Below are positions 51,624 to 60,545 of a DNA stretch of 64,000 nucleotides, in pieces (positions within the stretch are counted from its first letter, which is position 1; the number at the start of each line of letters is the position of its first letter). The stretch lies in NCBI GenBank assembly GCA_045653945.1, contig JAZOML010000016.1, positions 12,751-76,750 on the forward strand, read 5' to 3'. Under the pieces are notes generated by a model that was not told the origin of the DNA, ran no database searches, and saw only the letters and a program-made list of their open reading frames with translations. A program made the position numbers and the translations under genes. This DNA is from SIG673 sp045653945. GTDB lineage: Bacteria; Bacillota; Clostridia; Oscillospirales; CAG-272.

Positions 51624-52682
51624 AACGCTCCAACCAAACGGATCGGCTACCTTTCCGGTCTGAATACCGGTTACGGTGTCGTAAATTCTTTGGCTGATTG
51701 CACCGATACCGCCGTCAGCGATAGTCATAACGTCGTCCTTGTAGCGAAGCTTACCGACAGGCGAGATAACCGCCGCTGTACCCGTACCGAAGCACTCGGT
51801 CATAGCGCCTGACTTTTGTGCCGCAATAAGCTCGTCAACGGAAATCTTGCGTTCCTCAACCTCAAGTCCCCAGCTCTTGCAAAGGGTGATAACCGAATCG
51901 CGAGTGATACCGGGCAGGATACTTCCGTTAAGCATAGGAGTTACAACCTTGTTATCAATTACAAAGAAAATGTTCATCGCACCGACCTCTTCGATGTACT
52001 TGCGCTCAACACCGTCGAGCCAAAGCACCTGAGAGTAGCCGTCATCGTGAGCCTTTACCTGACCTGCAAGAGATGCGGCGTAGTTACCGCCGGTCTTTGC
52101 AAAGCCCATACCGCCCTTAACGGCTCTTACGTAATCGTCCTCTATCCAGATACCAACGGGAGCAAGTCCACTTGCATAGTAAGCGCCCGAGGGAGAAAGA
52201 ATTACCATAAAGAGGTATGTCTTTGAGGGAGCAACACCGAGAAATTCGTCGGTTGCTATAACAAACGGTCTGATGTAAAGCGATGTGCCTGCCTCGGTGG
52301 GTATCCAATCCTTTTCGACCTTAACCAGCTCCTTTACCGCCTGAACAAAATCCTCCTCTGGAATTTCGGGAATACAAAGACGCTTGTTTGATACGTTTGC
52401 TCTCCTTGCGTTCATTTCGGGGCGGAAAAGTCTTACCTCTCCATCCTCGTTTCTATATGCCTTTAAGCCCTCAAACATAGTCTGACCGTAGTGGAAAACC
52501 ATAGCAGTAGGAGCAAGAGAAATGTTCTGATAGGGAACAATTCTTGCATCGTGCCAGCCCTTACCCTCGGTATAATTCATAATAAACATATGGTCGGTGG
52601 TAATTCTACCAAAGCCGAGCGGAGCGCCCTTTTCGGGCTTTGCTTTAAGCTCCTTTGAAAGCTCATATTTAATGTTAAGCAT
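51615..52682 (-). CDS. ilvE: Branched-chain amino acid aminotransferase
   Basis: 355 residues, BCAT type II length. VFHYGQTMFEGLKAYR near 64, KTGGNYAASL near 200-209 (with the PLP-binding Lys), LDGVERKYIEEVGAMNIFFV near 223-242, and LNGSILPGITRDSVI near 255. It makes or degrades Ile, Val and Leu. It is the last ilv gene; AAGGA precedes the ATG. Confidence 0.95.
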   Translation of the reverse strand: MLNIKYELSKELKAKPEKGAPLGFGRITTDHMFIMNYTEGKGWHDARIVPYQNISLAPTAMVFHYGQTMFEGLKAYRNEDGEVRLFRPEMNARRANVSNKRLCIPEIPEEDFVQAVKELVKVEKDWIPTEAGTSLYIRPFVIATDEFLGVAPSKTYLFMVILSPSGAYYASGLAPVGIWIEDDYVRAVKGGMGFAKTGGNYAASLAGQVKAHDDGYSQVLWLDGVERKYIEEVGAMNIFFVIDNKVVTPMLNGSILPGITRDSVITLCKSWGLEVEERKISVDELIAAQKSGAMTECFGTGTAAVISPVGKLRYKDDVMTIADGGIGAISQRIYDTVTGIQTGKVADPFGWSVVL

Positions 52683-52765
52683 AGCTATATCCTTCTTTCG
52701 TAATGAAATTTACGTTTTTGAAAAGTTGCGCCGTTTGATATGCTCACACACGCTTTGCGACGCCT

Positions 52766-52791
52766 TTTGCCTGCAGGCGTTTACCTGCTTA
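52766..52791 (-). repeat. Stop-codon palindrome, ilvD copy
   Basis: Minus strand: the ilvD stop TAA, GCAGGTAAACGCCTGC, AGGCAAA. Hairpin stem GCAGG/CCTGC. Same arrangement as at recR and ilvC. Confidence 0.75.
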
Positions 52792-54456
52792 ATCAACGGT
52801 AAGCACCGCACCCTTGTCGGCAGATGTAACCATTTTTGCATACTTTTTGAGATATCCCTTGATGCCGTCCTTAACCTTTATTGGCATTTCAGCCTTACGC
52901 TTAGCCATTTCCTCATCGGAAACAAGAAGATTTATGGTGTAATTGGGAATATCAATTTCAATCATATCGCCTTCCTTGACATAAGCGATAGGTCCGCCGT
53001 TAGCCGCTTCGGGAGAAACGTGTCCGATTGATGCGCCGCGCGTAGCACCGGAGAAACGTCCGTCGGTGATAAGAGCAACCTCTTTATCAAGTCCCATACC
53101 GGCAATAGCCGAGGTAGGCGAAAGCATTTCTCTCATACCCGGGCCGCCCGCAGGGCCTTCGTAGCGTATAACAACAACGTCGCCGCTCTTTATCTTTGCA
53201 TTATAAATAGCATCGATAGCCTCTTCCTCCCTGTCAAACACACGGGCAGGGCCTGTATGAACGAGCATTTCGGGAGCAACTGCACTTCTCTTAACCGCTG
53301 CGCCGTTAGGTGCAAGCGAGCCGAAAAGCACTGCAAGTCCGCCGGTCTTGGAATACGGAGCGTCAATATCCTTGATAACCTCGTGATTTAAGGGAAGAAT
53401 ACCATCAATATTCTCGCCAACCGTCTTTCCGCTAACGGTCATACAGCTACGGTCAAGCATATTCTTTTTGTTAAGCTCACCCATTACCGCATAAACGCCG
53501 CCAACGGCAGTAAGGTCCTGCATATGATGATGTCCTGCGGGAGCAAGATGGCAAAGGTTAGGTGTAGCCTCGCTGATTTCGTTTACCTTGTGCAAATCAA
53601 AGGTAACGCCAGCCTCGTGAGCGATAGCAACGAGGTGAAGGAGCGAGTTTGACGAGCAGCCAAGAGCCATATCTACCTTAAATGCGTTTTCAAAAGCTGC
53701 CTCGGTCATAATGTCGAGCGGCTTTATATCACGCTGCACAAGCTCAAGTATCTTTTCGCCCGCCGACTTAGCAAGACGCTGACGTGCGGCGTAAACCGCA
53801 GGAACAGTACCGTTACCTCTGAGAGCCATTCCCAGAGCCTCACAAAGACAATTCATTGAGTTTGCGGTGAACATACCCGAGCAGGAGCCGCATCCGGGAC
53901 AGGCATTTTCTTCAAAATAGTTAAGACGGTTCTCGTCGATTGTGCCGTTTTTGATAGCGCCGACTGCCTCGAAAACGGAATTAAGGTCCATAGCCTTGCC
54001 CTCGTCCGAGCAAAGCGAAAGCATAGGTCCGCCCGAGCAGAATATCGACGGTATGTTAAGTCTTGCGGCAGCAAGAAGCATACCGGGGACAATCTTATCG
54101 CAGTTGGGGATAAATACAAGTCCGTCAAAGCAGTGAGCCTTAGCCATACACTCAACGCTATCCGCAATAATCTCACGGGTAACGAGTGAATACTTCATAC
54201 CCTCGTGTCCCATAGCAAGACCGTCGCAAACACCGATAACGTTGAATTCCATAGGAGTTCCGCCTGCGGCAAGAACGCCGTCCTTTACAGCTCTTGCAAT
54301 AGTTTGAAGATGAATATGACCGGGTATAACCTCGTTAAACGAGTTAACGATACCGATAAGAGGCTTTCTTATCTGGTTATCCGTCATACCCATAGCCTTA
54401 AGCAGTGATCTTTGGGGCGCTCTTTCAACGCCTGTTTTCATTTTATCGCTAATCAT
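52789..54456 (-). CDS. ilvD: Dihydroxy-acid dehydratase
   Basis: 555 residues. GVCDGLAMGHEGMKYSLVTR near 75-95, the Fe-S cysteines in IPNCDKIVPG near 119 and CPGCGSCSGMFTANSMNC near 185-205, and the C-terminal GEVGGPAGGPGMREML-type block (EGPAGGPGMREMLSPTSAI). It dehydrates dihydroxy acids to the 2-keto acids of Ile and Val. GGAG precedes the ATG. Confidence 0.97.
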   Translation of the reverse strand: MISDKMKTGVERAPQRSLLKAMGMTDNQIRKPLIGIVNSFNEVIPGHIHLQTIARAVKDGVLAAGGTPMEFNVIGVCDGLAMGHEGMKYSLVTREIIADSVECMAKAHCFDGLVFIPNCDKIVPGMLLAAARLNIPSIFCSGGPMLSLCSDEGKAMDLNSVFEAVGAIKNGTIDENRLNYFEENACPGCGSCSGMFTANSMNCLCEALGMALRGNGTVPAVYAARQRLAKSAGEKILELVQRDIKPLDIMTEAAFENAFKVDMALGCSSNSLLHLVAIAHEAGVTFDLHKVNEISEATPNLCHLAPAGHHHMQDLTAVGGVYAVMGELNKKNMLDRSCMTVSGKTVGENIDGILPLNHEVIKDIDAPYSKTGGLAVLFGSLAPNGAAVKRSAVAPEMLVHTGPARVFDREEEAIDAIYNAKIKSGDVVVIRYEGPAGGPGMREMLSPTSAIAGMGLDKEVALITDGRFSGATRGASIGHVSPEAANGGPIAYVKEGDMIEIDIPNYTINLLVSDEEMAKRKAEMPIKVKDGIKGYLKKYAKMVTSADKGAVLTVD

Positions 54457-54634
54457 TTGTTTATCTCCAATGGTAAAATATTAAGTCCGAAAGCGCAGCA
54501 AAAAAACTAAATTTTATTCACCGTCTTTCGGACTAATATGATATTACATTATGATTTCGGGAGCAGATTTCTCCACTCTGTTAATCCGAAAAACTTACTT
54601 TATATTTCAAATAGAGCACCGTGCGGTAGCACTA

Positions 54635-54660
54635 TTTGCCTGCAGGTGCGTACCTGCTTA
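54635..54660 (-). repeat. Stop-codon palindrome, ilvC copy
   Basis: Minus strand: the ilvC stop TAA, GCAGGTACGCACCTGC, AGGCAAA. Hairpin stem GCAGGT/ACCTGC. Third copy of the TAAGCAGG...CCTGCAGGCAAA unit in the window. Confidence 0.75.
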
Positions 54661-55674
54661 CTTTTCCTTGATAATCTCGTTGGTAGTACCCCAGTTCATC
54701 TTGGAACGGAGATCGGCGCCAACCTTTTCAAGCTGAATTTCGCTCTGAAGCTTCTTGGTTGCATTGAAGAAGGGGCGGTTTGCCTGATTTTCAAGGATCC
54801 AATTGCGTGCAAATGTACCGTTCTGAATTTCGGTAAGAACCTTCTTCATTTCCTTCTTGGTTTCAGCGGTGATTATACGGGGACCGGTTACGTAGTCGCC
54901 GTACTCAGCGGTATCGGAAATGGAGTAACGCATACCTGCAAAGCCCTTCTCGAAGATAAGGTCAACAATGAGCTTCATCTCGTGGATACACTCAAAGTAA
55001 GCGTTTTCGGGCTTGTAGCCTGCCTCAACGAGAGTTTCAAAGCCTGCCTGCATAAGAGCGGTTACACCGCCGCAGAGAACTGCCTGCTCACCGAAGAGGT
55101 CGGTTTCGGTTTCCTCACGGAAGGTGGTATCAAGAACACCTGCTCTTGCGCCGCCGATACCGAGTGCATAAGCGAGTGCGAGCTCGTGAGCGTTTCCAGT
55201 TGCATTTTGCTCAACAGCAACAAGACAGGGAACGCCCTGTCCCTTCTCATACTGAGAACGAACTGTGTGGCCGGGGCCCTTGGGAGCTATCATAATAACG
55301 TTGATATCATCGGGAACAACGATCTGCTTGAAGTGGATGTTGAAGCCGTGTGCAAAGCAAAGAGTCATACCTGCACGGAGGTAGGGTGCGATGCTCTTCT
55401 TGTAGAGAGCTGCCTGCTTCTCGTCGTTAACGAGAATCATTACCATATCTGCCTTTTGAACTGCCTCGTCGGTGTTGTAAACCTCAAAGCCGTCAGCCTT
55501 TGCTCTTATAGCGGACTTAGAGCCCTCGTAAAGACCGATAATAACCTTTACGCCGCTGTCGCGAAGGTTCTTTGCGTGTGCGTGTCCCTGCGAGCCGTAG
55601 CCAACTACCGCTACGGTCTTGCCGTCGAGAAGTGAAAGATCACAATCTTTTTCATAATACATAACTGCTGCCAT
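54658..55674 (-). CDS. ilvC: Ketol-acid reductoisomerase
   Basis: 338 residues, class I length. NADPH motif VVGYGSQGHAHAKNLRDSG near 23-42, APKGPGHTVRSQYEKGQGVP near 130-150, DLFGEQAVLCGGVTALMQAGFETLVEAGY near 190-220 with the metal-binding Asp and Glu. AAGGAG precedes the ATG. Codon bias is strong. Confidence 0.97.
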   Translation of the reverse strand: MAAVMYYEKDCDLSLLDGKTVAVVGYGSQGHAHAKNLRDSGVKVIIGLYEGSKSAIRAKADGFEVYNTDEAVQKADMVMILVNDEKQAALYKKSIAPYLRAGMTLCFAHGFNIHFKQIVVPDDINVIMIAPKGPGHTVRSQYEKGQGVPCLVAVEQNATGNAHELALAYALGIGGARAGVLDTTFREETETDLFGEQAVLCGGVTALMQAGFETLVEAGYKPENAYFECIHEMKLIVDLIFEKGFAGMRYSISDTAEYGDYVTGPRIITAETKKEMKKVLTEIQNGTFARNWILENQANRPFFNATKKLQSEIQLEKVGADLRSKMNWGTTNEIIKEK

Positions 55675-55745
55675 TGTTTTAAATCTCCTTGTAAATGGTT
55701 TTATATTTATTTTTTAATTTCATAATTTTTGGCTTTGTGTAAATT

Positions 55746-56261
55746 TTAATGCTCCGGTATATAACCCGAGGATTTCAAGGTCGTTGTTCCTCTGTCAACC
55801 GAAATAAGTCCAGTACGGCAAATTTCAAGTATTCCGTAATCCGCCATAAGGTCGATAAATGCGCCGAGCTTATTGCCGTCGCCCGTAACCTCAATTGAAA
55901 GAGCGTCCTTGTGATAGTCGATTATGCTGTTTCTGAATACCGTAACCGCATCGATTATCTCGCTTCTCGTTTCGCTTGTGGTTTTTACCTTAATGATTAT
56001 AAGCTCACGGTTGACCGAGCTTTCGGGAGCCATTTCCTTGATTTCTCTTACGTCGTGTATCTTGGAAAGCTGTCTTATAATTTGGTCGCGAGCCGCATCG
56101 TCGCCCATCATAACGATAGTCATTCTTGAAATGCCGGGGGTTTCGGTTACGCCAACGGTAAGGCTTTCAATGTTGAAGCTTCTGCGTGAGAACATACCCG
56201 AAATTCTTGTAAGAGCACCCGACTTGTCGGAAACAAGAAGTCCGATTATAAATCTTTTCAT
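55746..56261 (-). CDS. ilvN: Acetolactate synthase small (regulatory) subunit
   Basis: 171 residues. The ACT domain opens with GLLVSDKSGALTRISGMFSRR and NIESLTVGVTETPGISRMTIV, then a second domain (VKTTSETRSEIIDAVTVFRN, ISVEVTGD). It confers valine feedback sensitivity on the catalytic subunit. It is in the ilvB-ilvN order. AAGGAGAGGAG precedes the ATG. Confidence 0.96.
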   Translation of the reverse strand: MKRFIIGLLVSDKSGALTRISGMFSRRSFNIESLTVGVTETPGISRMTIVMMGDDAARDQIIRQLSKIHDVREIKEMAPESSVNRELIIIKVKTTSETRSEIIDAVTVFRNSIIDYHKDALSIEVTGDGNKLGAFIDLMADYGILEICRTGLISVDRGTTTLKSSGYIPEH

Positions 56262-56423
56262 GCTCCTCTCCTTTCTGCTGCCGAAAGGCAGCTACACAAA
56301 TATTAAACGAATTTTCTGTGTTTTGCGGTGCAAAACAAAAGGCGGTGCCTTTTAAGGAAATTCGAGGCGTGAAAAATCTTAATTTTGAATTTACACAAAT
56401 AAAACTTTCACGCATTTCCTCCT
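56262..56423 (-). other. Intergenic hairpin region between ilvB and ilvN
   Basis: Minus strand contains GGAAATGCGTGAAA near ilvB and TTTCACGC...TTTCC further on, forming an imperfect inverted repeat across about 60 bases, and AAAAGGC/GCCTTTT arms near the ilvN start. No T run marks it as a terminator. It could adjust the ratio of catalytic to regulatory subunit. Confidence 0.4.
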
Positions 56424-58088
56424 TTAATCAAGCTTAAGCTGCTCAAAGCTCTGTCCGGGCGGTATCATCGGAAGAACACGCTCGTCCTTCTCGATAAGAC
56501 AGTCAACGATAACAGGGCCGTTGGTTGCAAACGCCTCGTCAAGCGCCGCCGCAAGACTCTCATCGTCGTAAGCGCGAAGTCCCTTTGCGCCAAACGCCTC
56601 GGCAAGCTTTACAAAGTCAACCGCTCTGCCAAGAGTTGTTGACGAATAGCGCTTTCCGTAGAACATTGTTTGCCACTGACGGACGTTACCAAGAACAGTA
56701 TTATTCATTATAACGACGGTAACGGGAAGTCCCTGAGATACCATAGTCATAGTTTCATTTAAGTTCATACCGAAGCTGCCGTCGCCAGTAACAAGTACGG
56801 TGTGCTGACCTGTTGCAACCGCCGCGCCGATAGCTGCGCCCATACCAAAGCCCATAGTACCAAGACCGCCGCTCGTTAAGAAGCGTCTTGTCTTTCTTAC
56901 CCTGTATCTTTGCGAGGTCCAAAGCTGATGCTGACCAACGTCGGTGGCAAGTGGCATATCGGGGGTGGTTCTCTCGCTTATTGCATCGAGAATTTTGTAG
57001 GGTGTAAGCTTCTCGCTTATAAACGGTGGCTTATGCTCGTTTTCGTATGCCTTGTAGCGCTTGATTTCCTCGCCCCACTCCTCGTGCTTTGCCTCGGAAA
57101 CGAGGGGAAGCAGCTTTTCAAGAGCATACTTTAAATCACTCTGAACACCAAGGTCAACCTTTATGTTCTTGTTTATTTCAGCTATATCAACGTCGATGTG
57201 AAGTATCTTCTTACCCTTTGAGAACTTTGACTTATCTCCCGTAGCTCTGTCGGAAAAACGTGCGCCGAGAGTTATCATAAGGTCGCACTCCTTTAGCGCC
57301 CTGCTTGAGGCGTATCTGCCGTGCATACCAATCATACCGAGATTTCTATACTCATCAGCACTGACTGCGGAAAGTCCCATCATAGAGCAACCAACGTATG
57401 CGTCAACCTTGTTTGCAAGGTCAAGAACCTCTTTTTCTGCTCCCGAAATGACTGCGCCGCCGCCGCAAATAATAAACGGACGTTTGCTCTCGTTTATCAT
57501 CTTTGCCGCCTTTGCTATCTCATCGTCAGTAGCCTTTACGCTCTCGTAAGGCTCAACTACCGCCACAGGCTCGTATTCGCACTCCGCAATTTGTACGTCC
57601 TTGGGAATATCCACAAGTACAGGGCCGGGTCTGCCCGATTTTGCAATCTTGAACGCTTCGCGTATAGTGTCCGCAAGCTCGGTTACGTCTGAAACAACGT
57701 AGTTGTGCTTGGTAATAGGGAGCGTTACTCCCATTATGTCAACCTCTTGGAACGAATCACGTCCGAACATACTGTGCGGAACGTTACCCGTTATAGCAAC
57801 CATAGGGACGCTATCAAGATAAGCATTCGCTATACCTGTTACAAGGTTGGTAGCGCCGGGGCCCGAGGTTGCAAGAACAACGCCAACTTTTCCGCTCGCT
57901 CTTGCGTAGCCGTCAGCTGCGTGAGATGCGCCCTGCTCGTGAGCCGTGATTATATGCTTTATTCTGTCGGAGTTTAAATACAGCTCGTCATATATATTCA
58001 GAACTGCTCCGCCGGGGTATCCGAAAATAACCTCGGTACCCTGCTCGATGAGAGTTTCGATTAATATTCTTGCTCCCGATAATTTCAT
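56424..58088 (-). CDS. ilvB: Acetolactate synthase large (catalytic) subunit
   Basis: 554 residues from the ATG at 58088; a longer in-frame frame has no Shine-Dalgarno. The thiamine-diphosphate glutamate is in AHEQGASHAADGYARASG near 51-68, the diphosphate motif is GDGSFGMNLNE near 437 with NN for the metal, and PVLVDIPKDVQ closes the FAD region near 158. It condenses pyruvate (and 2-ketobutyrate) to start Val and Ile synthesis. A boundary hairpin ends nine bases upstream of the ATG. Its leader lacks a T-box sequence. Confidence 0.97.
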   Translation of the reverse strand: MKLSGARILIETLIEQGTEVIFGYPGGAVLNIYDELYLNSDRIKHIITAHEQGASHAADGYARASGKVGVVLATSGPGATNLVTGIANAYLDSVPMVAITGNVPHSMFGRDSFQEVDIMGVTLPITKHNYVVSDVTELADTIREAFKIAKSGRPGPVLVDIPKDVQIAECEYEPVAVVEPYESVKATDDEIAKAAKMINESKRPFIICGGGAVISGAEKEVLDLANKVDAYVGCSMMGLSAVSADEYRNLGMIGMHGRYASSRALKECDLMITLGARFSDRATGDKSKFSKGKKILHIDVDIAEINKNIKVDLGVQSDLKYALEKLLPLVSEAKHEEWGEEIKRYKAYENEHKPPFISEKLTPYKILDAISERTTPDMPLATDVGQHQLWTSQRYRVRKTRRFLTSGGLGTMGFGMGAAIGAAVATGQHTVLVTGDGSFGMNLNETMTMVSQGLPVTVVIMNNTVLGNVRQWQTMFYGKRYSSTTLGRAVDFVKLAEAFGAKGLRAYDDESLAAALDEAFATNGPVIVDCLIEKDERVLPMIPPGQSFEQLKLD

Positions 58089-58090
58089 AT

Positions 58091-58130
58091 TCTTCTCGCT
58101 TTCTTGCAGAAAGTCCGGCAAAAGCTTTTA
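58091..58130 (-). repeat. Boundary hairpin repeat, copy 9 (upstream of ilvB)
   Basis: Minus strand: TATAAAAGCTTTTGCCGG, then ACTTTCT-GCA-AGAAAG, then CGAGAAGAAT and the ATG. The hairpin lies nine bases before the start. Confidence 0.65.
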
Positions 58131-58245
58131 TACAGCTTCGCCAAAAGCCTTCTTATGCTGTTTTTTTCTACGATGTGTGTGAATTTCACACTGAATAATT
58201 TATATACACCTGCGGTTGCCACTCGGCTTCCGCAAAACGGATTTT

Positions 58246-58274
58246 ATTTTATCACAAATAAATACAAATTTCAA
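58246..58274 (-). promoter_or_regulatory. Promoter of the ilv genes
   Basis: Minus strand -35 TTGAAA (58269-58274), 17-base spacer, -10 TAAAAT (58246-58251). The 150-base leader holds a stem GTGTGAA-A-TTCACAC and TGCGG...CCGCA. No T-box consensus is visible. Confidence 0.65.
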
Positions 58275-58379
58275 CACCTATTTATATAAATTAATAATCG
58301 CGAATCATAAATGTTCTTTTTTTGCATCAAGTTGTTAATTTATTTGGATACAAAAACGAATATTCTCATTTTTTATTCA

Positions 58380-59066
58380 TTATTTTTTCTTCTTGTTGCC
58401 GAATTTTGAGGTAAGCGCAATCTTATCCTCTTCATTTACTCTTATACCCGCAACCGTTGCGTTTTTGAAAATAATTCCCGGCACAACGCAATCAATTCTG
58501 ATACTGCAAAAGCGCTTGTTGATTCGGCGGTTGAATTCATCCACCATAAAATCGGTATAGAAAATCGGCTGATCCGCCTCCTCGAACATCTGCACAAGTA
58601 CCTGTGATGCGCACTTACGAAAGCCTGCGGTTATAGCCGATGCGCACTCGGTAAGATTGACAGTACCCTGCGCCTTATCGAAATACTGATAAAATGCATA
58701 AGGGTCATCAAGCCCCGCAACAAGGGTACCGTTTGCGCCTACGTTGATTTTTGCGCCGTCAAGAAACTTGTAAGTAATGGCAAGTGAGCCGATGCCCCAC
58801 GACATAGCGGTAAACGGGCGGTTGCTGACGTAAAGCACTCTCATTTTTTTACCCAGATGCTCGTTTGGAATAACCCTTGCTAACTTCTTTTTTATACAAA
58901 CACGCAAGCTTTTTACTACCTCGTCCTCAACGATTATAAGGGCGTGATAGTTAAGCGGAACGGAAATCTGCATACCCTCGTCAAAGATAAACGGTGCGGT
59001 CATTTCCATTACACGTCCGCTGTTGACGTCGCGCTCGTCTATGGTTATCAGCTTTTCGTCTGCCAT
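58380..59066 (-). CDS. SPFH-domain-like protein (virion core/YdjI family)
   Basis: 228 residues from the ATG at 59066, with GGGGGGAG just upstream; an in-frame start at 59087 lacks such support. The order ISVPLNYHALIIVEDEVV, WGIGSLAITYKFLDGAKINV, GANGTLVAGLDDPYAFYQYF, and then a basic FNRRINKRFCSIRID block follows the SPFH/YdjI pattern. No membrane segment is visible, so membrane association would be peripheral. It is alone on its own promoter. Confidence 0.65.
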   Translation of the reverse strand: MADEKLITIDERDVNSGRVMEMTAPFIFDEGMQISVPLNYHALIIVEDEVVKSLRVCIKKKLARVIPNEHLGKKMRVLYVSNRPFTAMSWGIGSLAITYKFLDGAKINVGANGTLVAGLDDPYAFYQYFDKAQGTVNLTECASAITAGFRKCASQVLVQMFEEADQPIFYTDFMVDEFNRRINKRFCSIRIDCVVPGIIFKNATVAGIRVNEEDKIALTSKFGNKKKK

Positions 59067-59104
59067 AAAGCTCCCCCCTAAAAACATATTTTCTCACATT
59101 TTAT

Positions 59105-59133
59105 ATTTTATAATAAATATAAGCAAATGTCAA
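59105..59133 (-). promoter_or_regulatory. Promoter of the SPFH-like gene
   Basis: Minus strand -35 TTGACA (59128-59133), 17-base spacer, -10 TAAAAT (59105-59110). Confidence 0.7.
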
Positions 59134-59183
59134 GTGAATTTATATAAAAATACCTTCTTTACCTTCAAAAGCGAGCAAATCAA

Positions 59184-59205
59184 AAACGCACCCGAAGGTG
59201 CGTTT
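59184..59205 (-). terminator. Intrinsic terminator after the HAD phosphatase gene
   Basis: AAACGCACC (59184-59192) / GGTGCGTTT (59197-59205), CGAA loop, with a T run on the minus strand. Confidence 0.85.
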
Positions 59206-59207
59206 CG

Positions 59208-59948
59208 TTATATTTTAAATATTTCAAGGGGGACGTCAGTTAAAATTCCACCCGTTTCCCTTGCAAGCTCGGGCGAAAACGCATAGCGTACCCCCGCCTT
59301 GCCCAGCATATCGGCATCGTCGCTTACAACGTCGCCCGCCGCCACTGTTTCTCCCGAAAGCACACCCGCACGCATCATAAGGTCGGATAGCGCCGCCCCC
59401 TTAGAGGCAAATCGGTTTATGTACTCCTCAAGACCGTTGCGTGAATACCAAAGCTTCAGTCCGTTTGGTGCACGTCCGAAAATCGGTTCGTTTCCAACGC
59501 CAAGAAAGGAAATTTTGTAAATAGGGCGCTTAACCTGAGTCATACAGGTAATTTTCGTTACCCCTCCGTGCTCACGGCAAAGCTCATCATACCGTCCGTT
59601 TTGGTCGCCGTATATGTAGACCTCAGCATCGCCCGAAAGCATAACGGCAACGCCTCTATCCCTTGCGGCTTTGAGCGCCAAAATTACGTTTTCTGCGCTG
59701 ACGGGCTTACTGTAATGCGTTTTTCCGCCTTTAATTCCAACCGCACCGCCGCAGCAGTAATAGTAAATTTCCTCACTGTCAATCGGAAAAGGCACACGCA
59801 AGGACGGGTAGCTTCTTCCGGTTATGATAGCAACCTTAACACCCTTGTTAAGTGCCGTTTTTATAGCGTTTTCAACCTCGGTGGATATTCGCTTTTCGCC
59901 TCTGGGCAAAAGTGTTCCGTCAAGGTCGCTTGCAATTAATTTTATCAT
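59208..59948 (-). CDS. HAD-superfamily Cof-type phosphatase
   Basis: 246 residues. Motif I DLDGTLL near residue 8, motif II IITGRSYPS near 40, a C2-type cap (about 75-170), and motif IV GDVVSDDADM near 205. Cof-type HADs hydrolyse sugar phosphates or other small phosphoesters, some acting on flavin or pyridoxal phosphates. The ATG lies two bases after a hairpin of the repeat family and no clear Shine-Dalgarno precedes it. The function of this member cannot be specified. Confidence 0.88.
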   Translation of the reverse strand: MIKLIASDLDGTLLPRGEKRISTEVENAIKTALNKGVKVAIITGRSYPSLRVPFPIDSEEIYYYCCGGAVGIKGGKTHYSKPVSAENVILALKAARDRGVAVMLSGDAEVYIYGDQNGRYDELCREHGGVTKITCMTQVKRPIYKISFLGVGNEPIFGRAPNGLKLWYSRNGLEEYINRFASKGAALSDLMMRAGVLSGETVAAGDVVSDDADMLGKAGVRYAFSPELARETGGILTDVPLEIFKI

Positions 59949-59949
59949 C

Positions 59950-59997
59950 CGCTTTTCGAGAAAAGCTTGGCAAAAGCTTCTCTCACAACGCCTCCGT
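59950..59997 (-). repeat. Boundary hairpin repeat, copy 10 (abuts the HAD phosphatase start)
   Basis: Minus strand: GGAGGCGTTGTGAGAGAAG, CTTTTGCCAA, hairpin GCTTTTC-TC-GAAAAGC, then GG and the ATG at 59948. Confidence 0.7.
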
Positions 59998-60048
59998 CGT
60001 GTTTAGTTTAAATTTATCGTTTTAATTTGTGAAAGAATTTAATTAATA

Positions 60049-60072
60049 TTTCGCTGTCGGGCGTTCCCGACC
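60049..60072. repeat. 24-bp dispersed repeat, second copy
   Basis: Identical to 8316-8339; the GTCGGG/CCCGAC hairpin lies 30 bases downstream of the dut stop. Confidence 0.7.
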
Positions 60073-60102
60073 GCCGTCATTTGCCTATCGGTGCTTACCA
60101 AC

Positions 60103-60540
60103 TTATTTGCTACCCGTCGAACCAAATCCGCCCGCACCGCGTACGGTATCGGAAAGCTCGTCTACCTCGGCGTACTCAACGGGAATATAAGGCGCAACAA
60201 CCATCTGTGCAATTCTTTCACCGCACTCAAAGGTTTGCGGCTCAGTTCCGTGATTGTGGAGCGCAACTTTTATCTCGCCACGATAGTCGCAGTCGATAAC
60301 TCCGACCTTGTTTGCAGGCGCAAGTCCCTTTTTACAAGCCATACCGCTTCTTGCATAAACAAGACCAACCGTACCCTCGGGAAGCTCAACCGCTATACCC
60401 GTACCTATAAATTTTGTTTCGTTTGGTGCGATAGTAACCTCTCCGTCAGTAACTGCGTAAAGGTCAGCACCGGCAGCATAAGGGCTGCCGTAGGTGGGCA
60501 TTTTTGCCCTTTCATCAAGCTTTTTAAAGTTAACTTTCAT
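60103..60540 (-). CDS. dut: dUTP diphosphatase
   Basis: 145 residues, trimeric type. Motif 1 AGADLYAV near 23, motif 2 RSGMACKKGL near 64, motif 3 GVIDCDYRGEIKVAL near 82, motif 4 ERIAQMVV near 107, motif 5 RGAGGFGSTG near 133. It hydrolyses dUTP to dUMP. The ATG comes six bases after a boundary hairpin, with no clear Shine-Dalgarno. It follows nrdG in the deoxynucleotide set. Confidence 0.97.
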   Translation of the reverse strand: MKVNFKKLDERAKMPTYGSPYAAGADLYAVTDGEVTIAPNETKFIGTGIAVELPEGTVGLVYARSGMACKKGLAPANKVGVIDCDYRGEIKVALHNHGTEPQTFECGERIAQMVVAPYIPVEYAEVDELSDTVRGAGGFGSTGSK

Positions 60541-60545
60541 TTTTT

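Noticed and set aside
58089..58274. T-box riboswitch upstream of ilvB
   Set aside because: No T-box core sequence and no antiterminator pair; the stems seen are short and unrelated.
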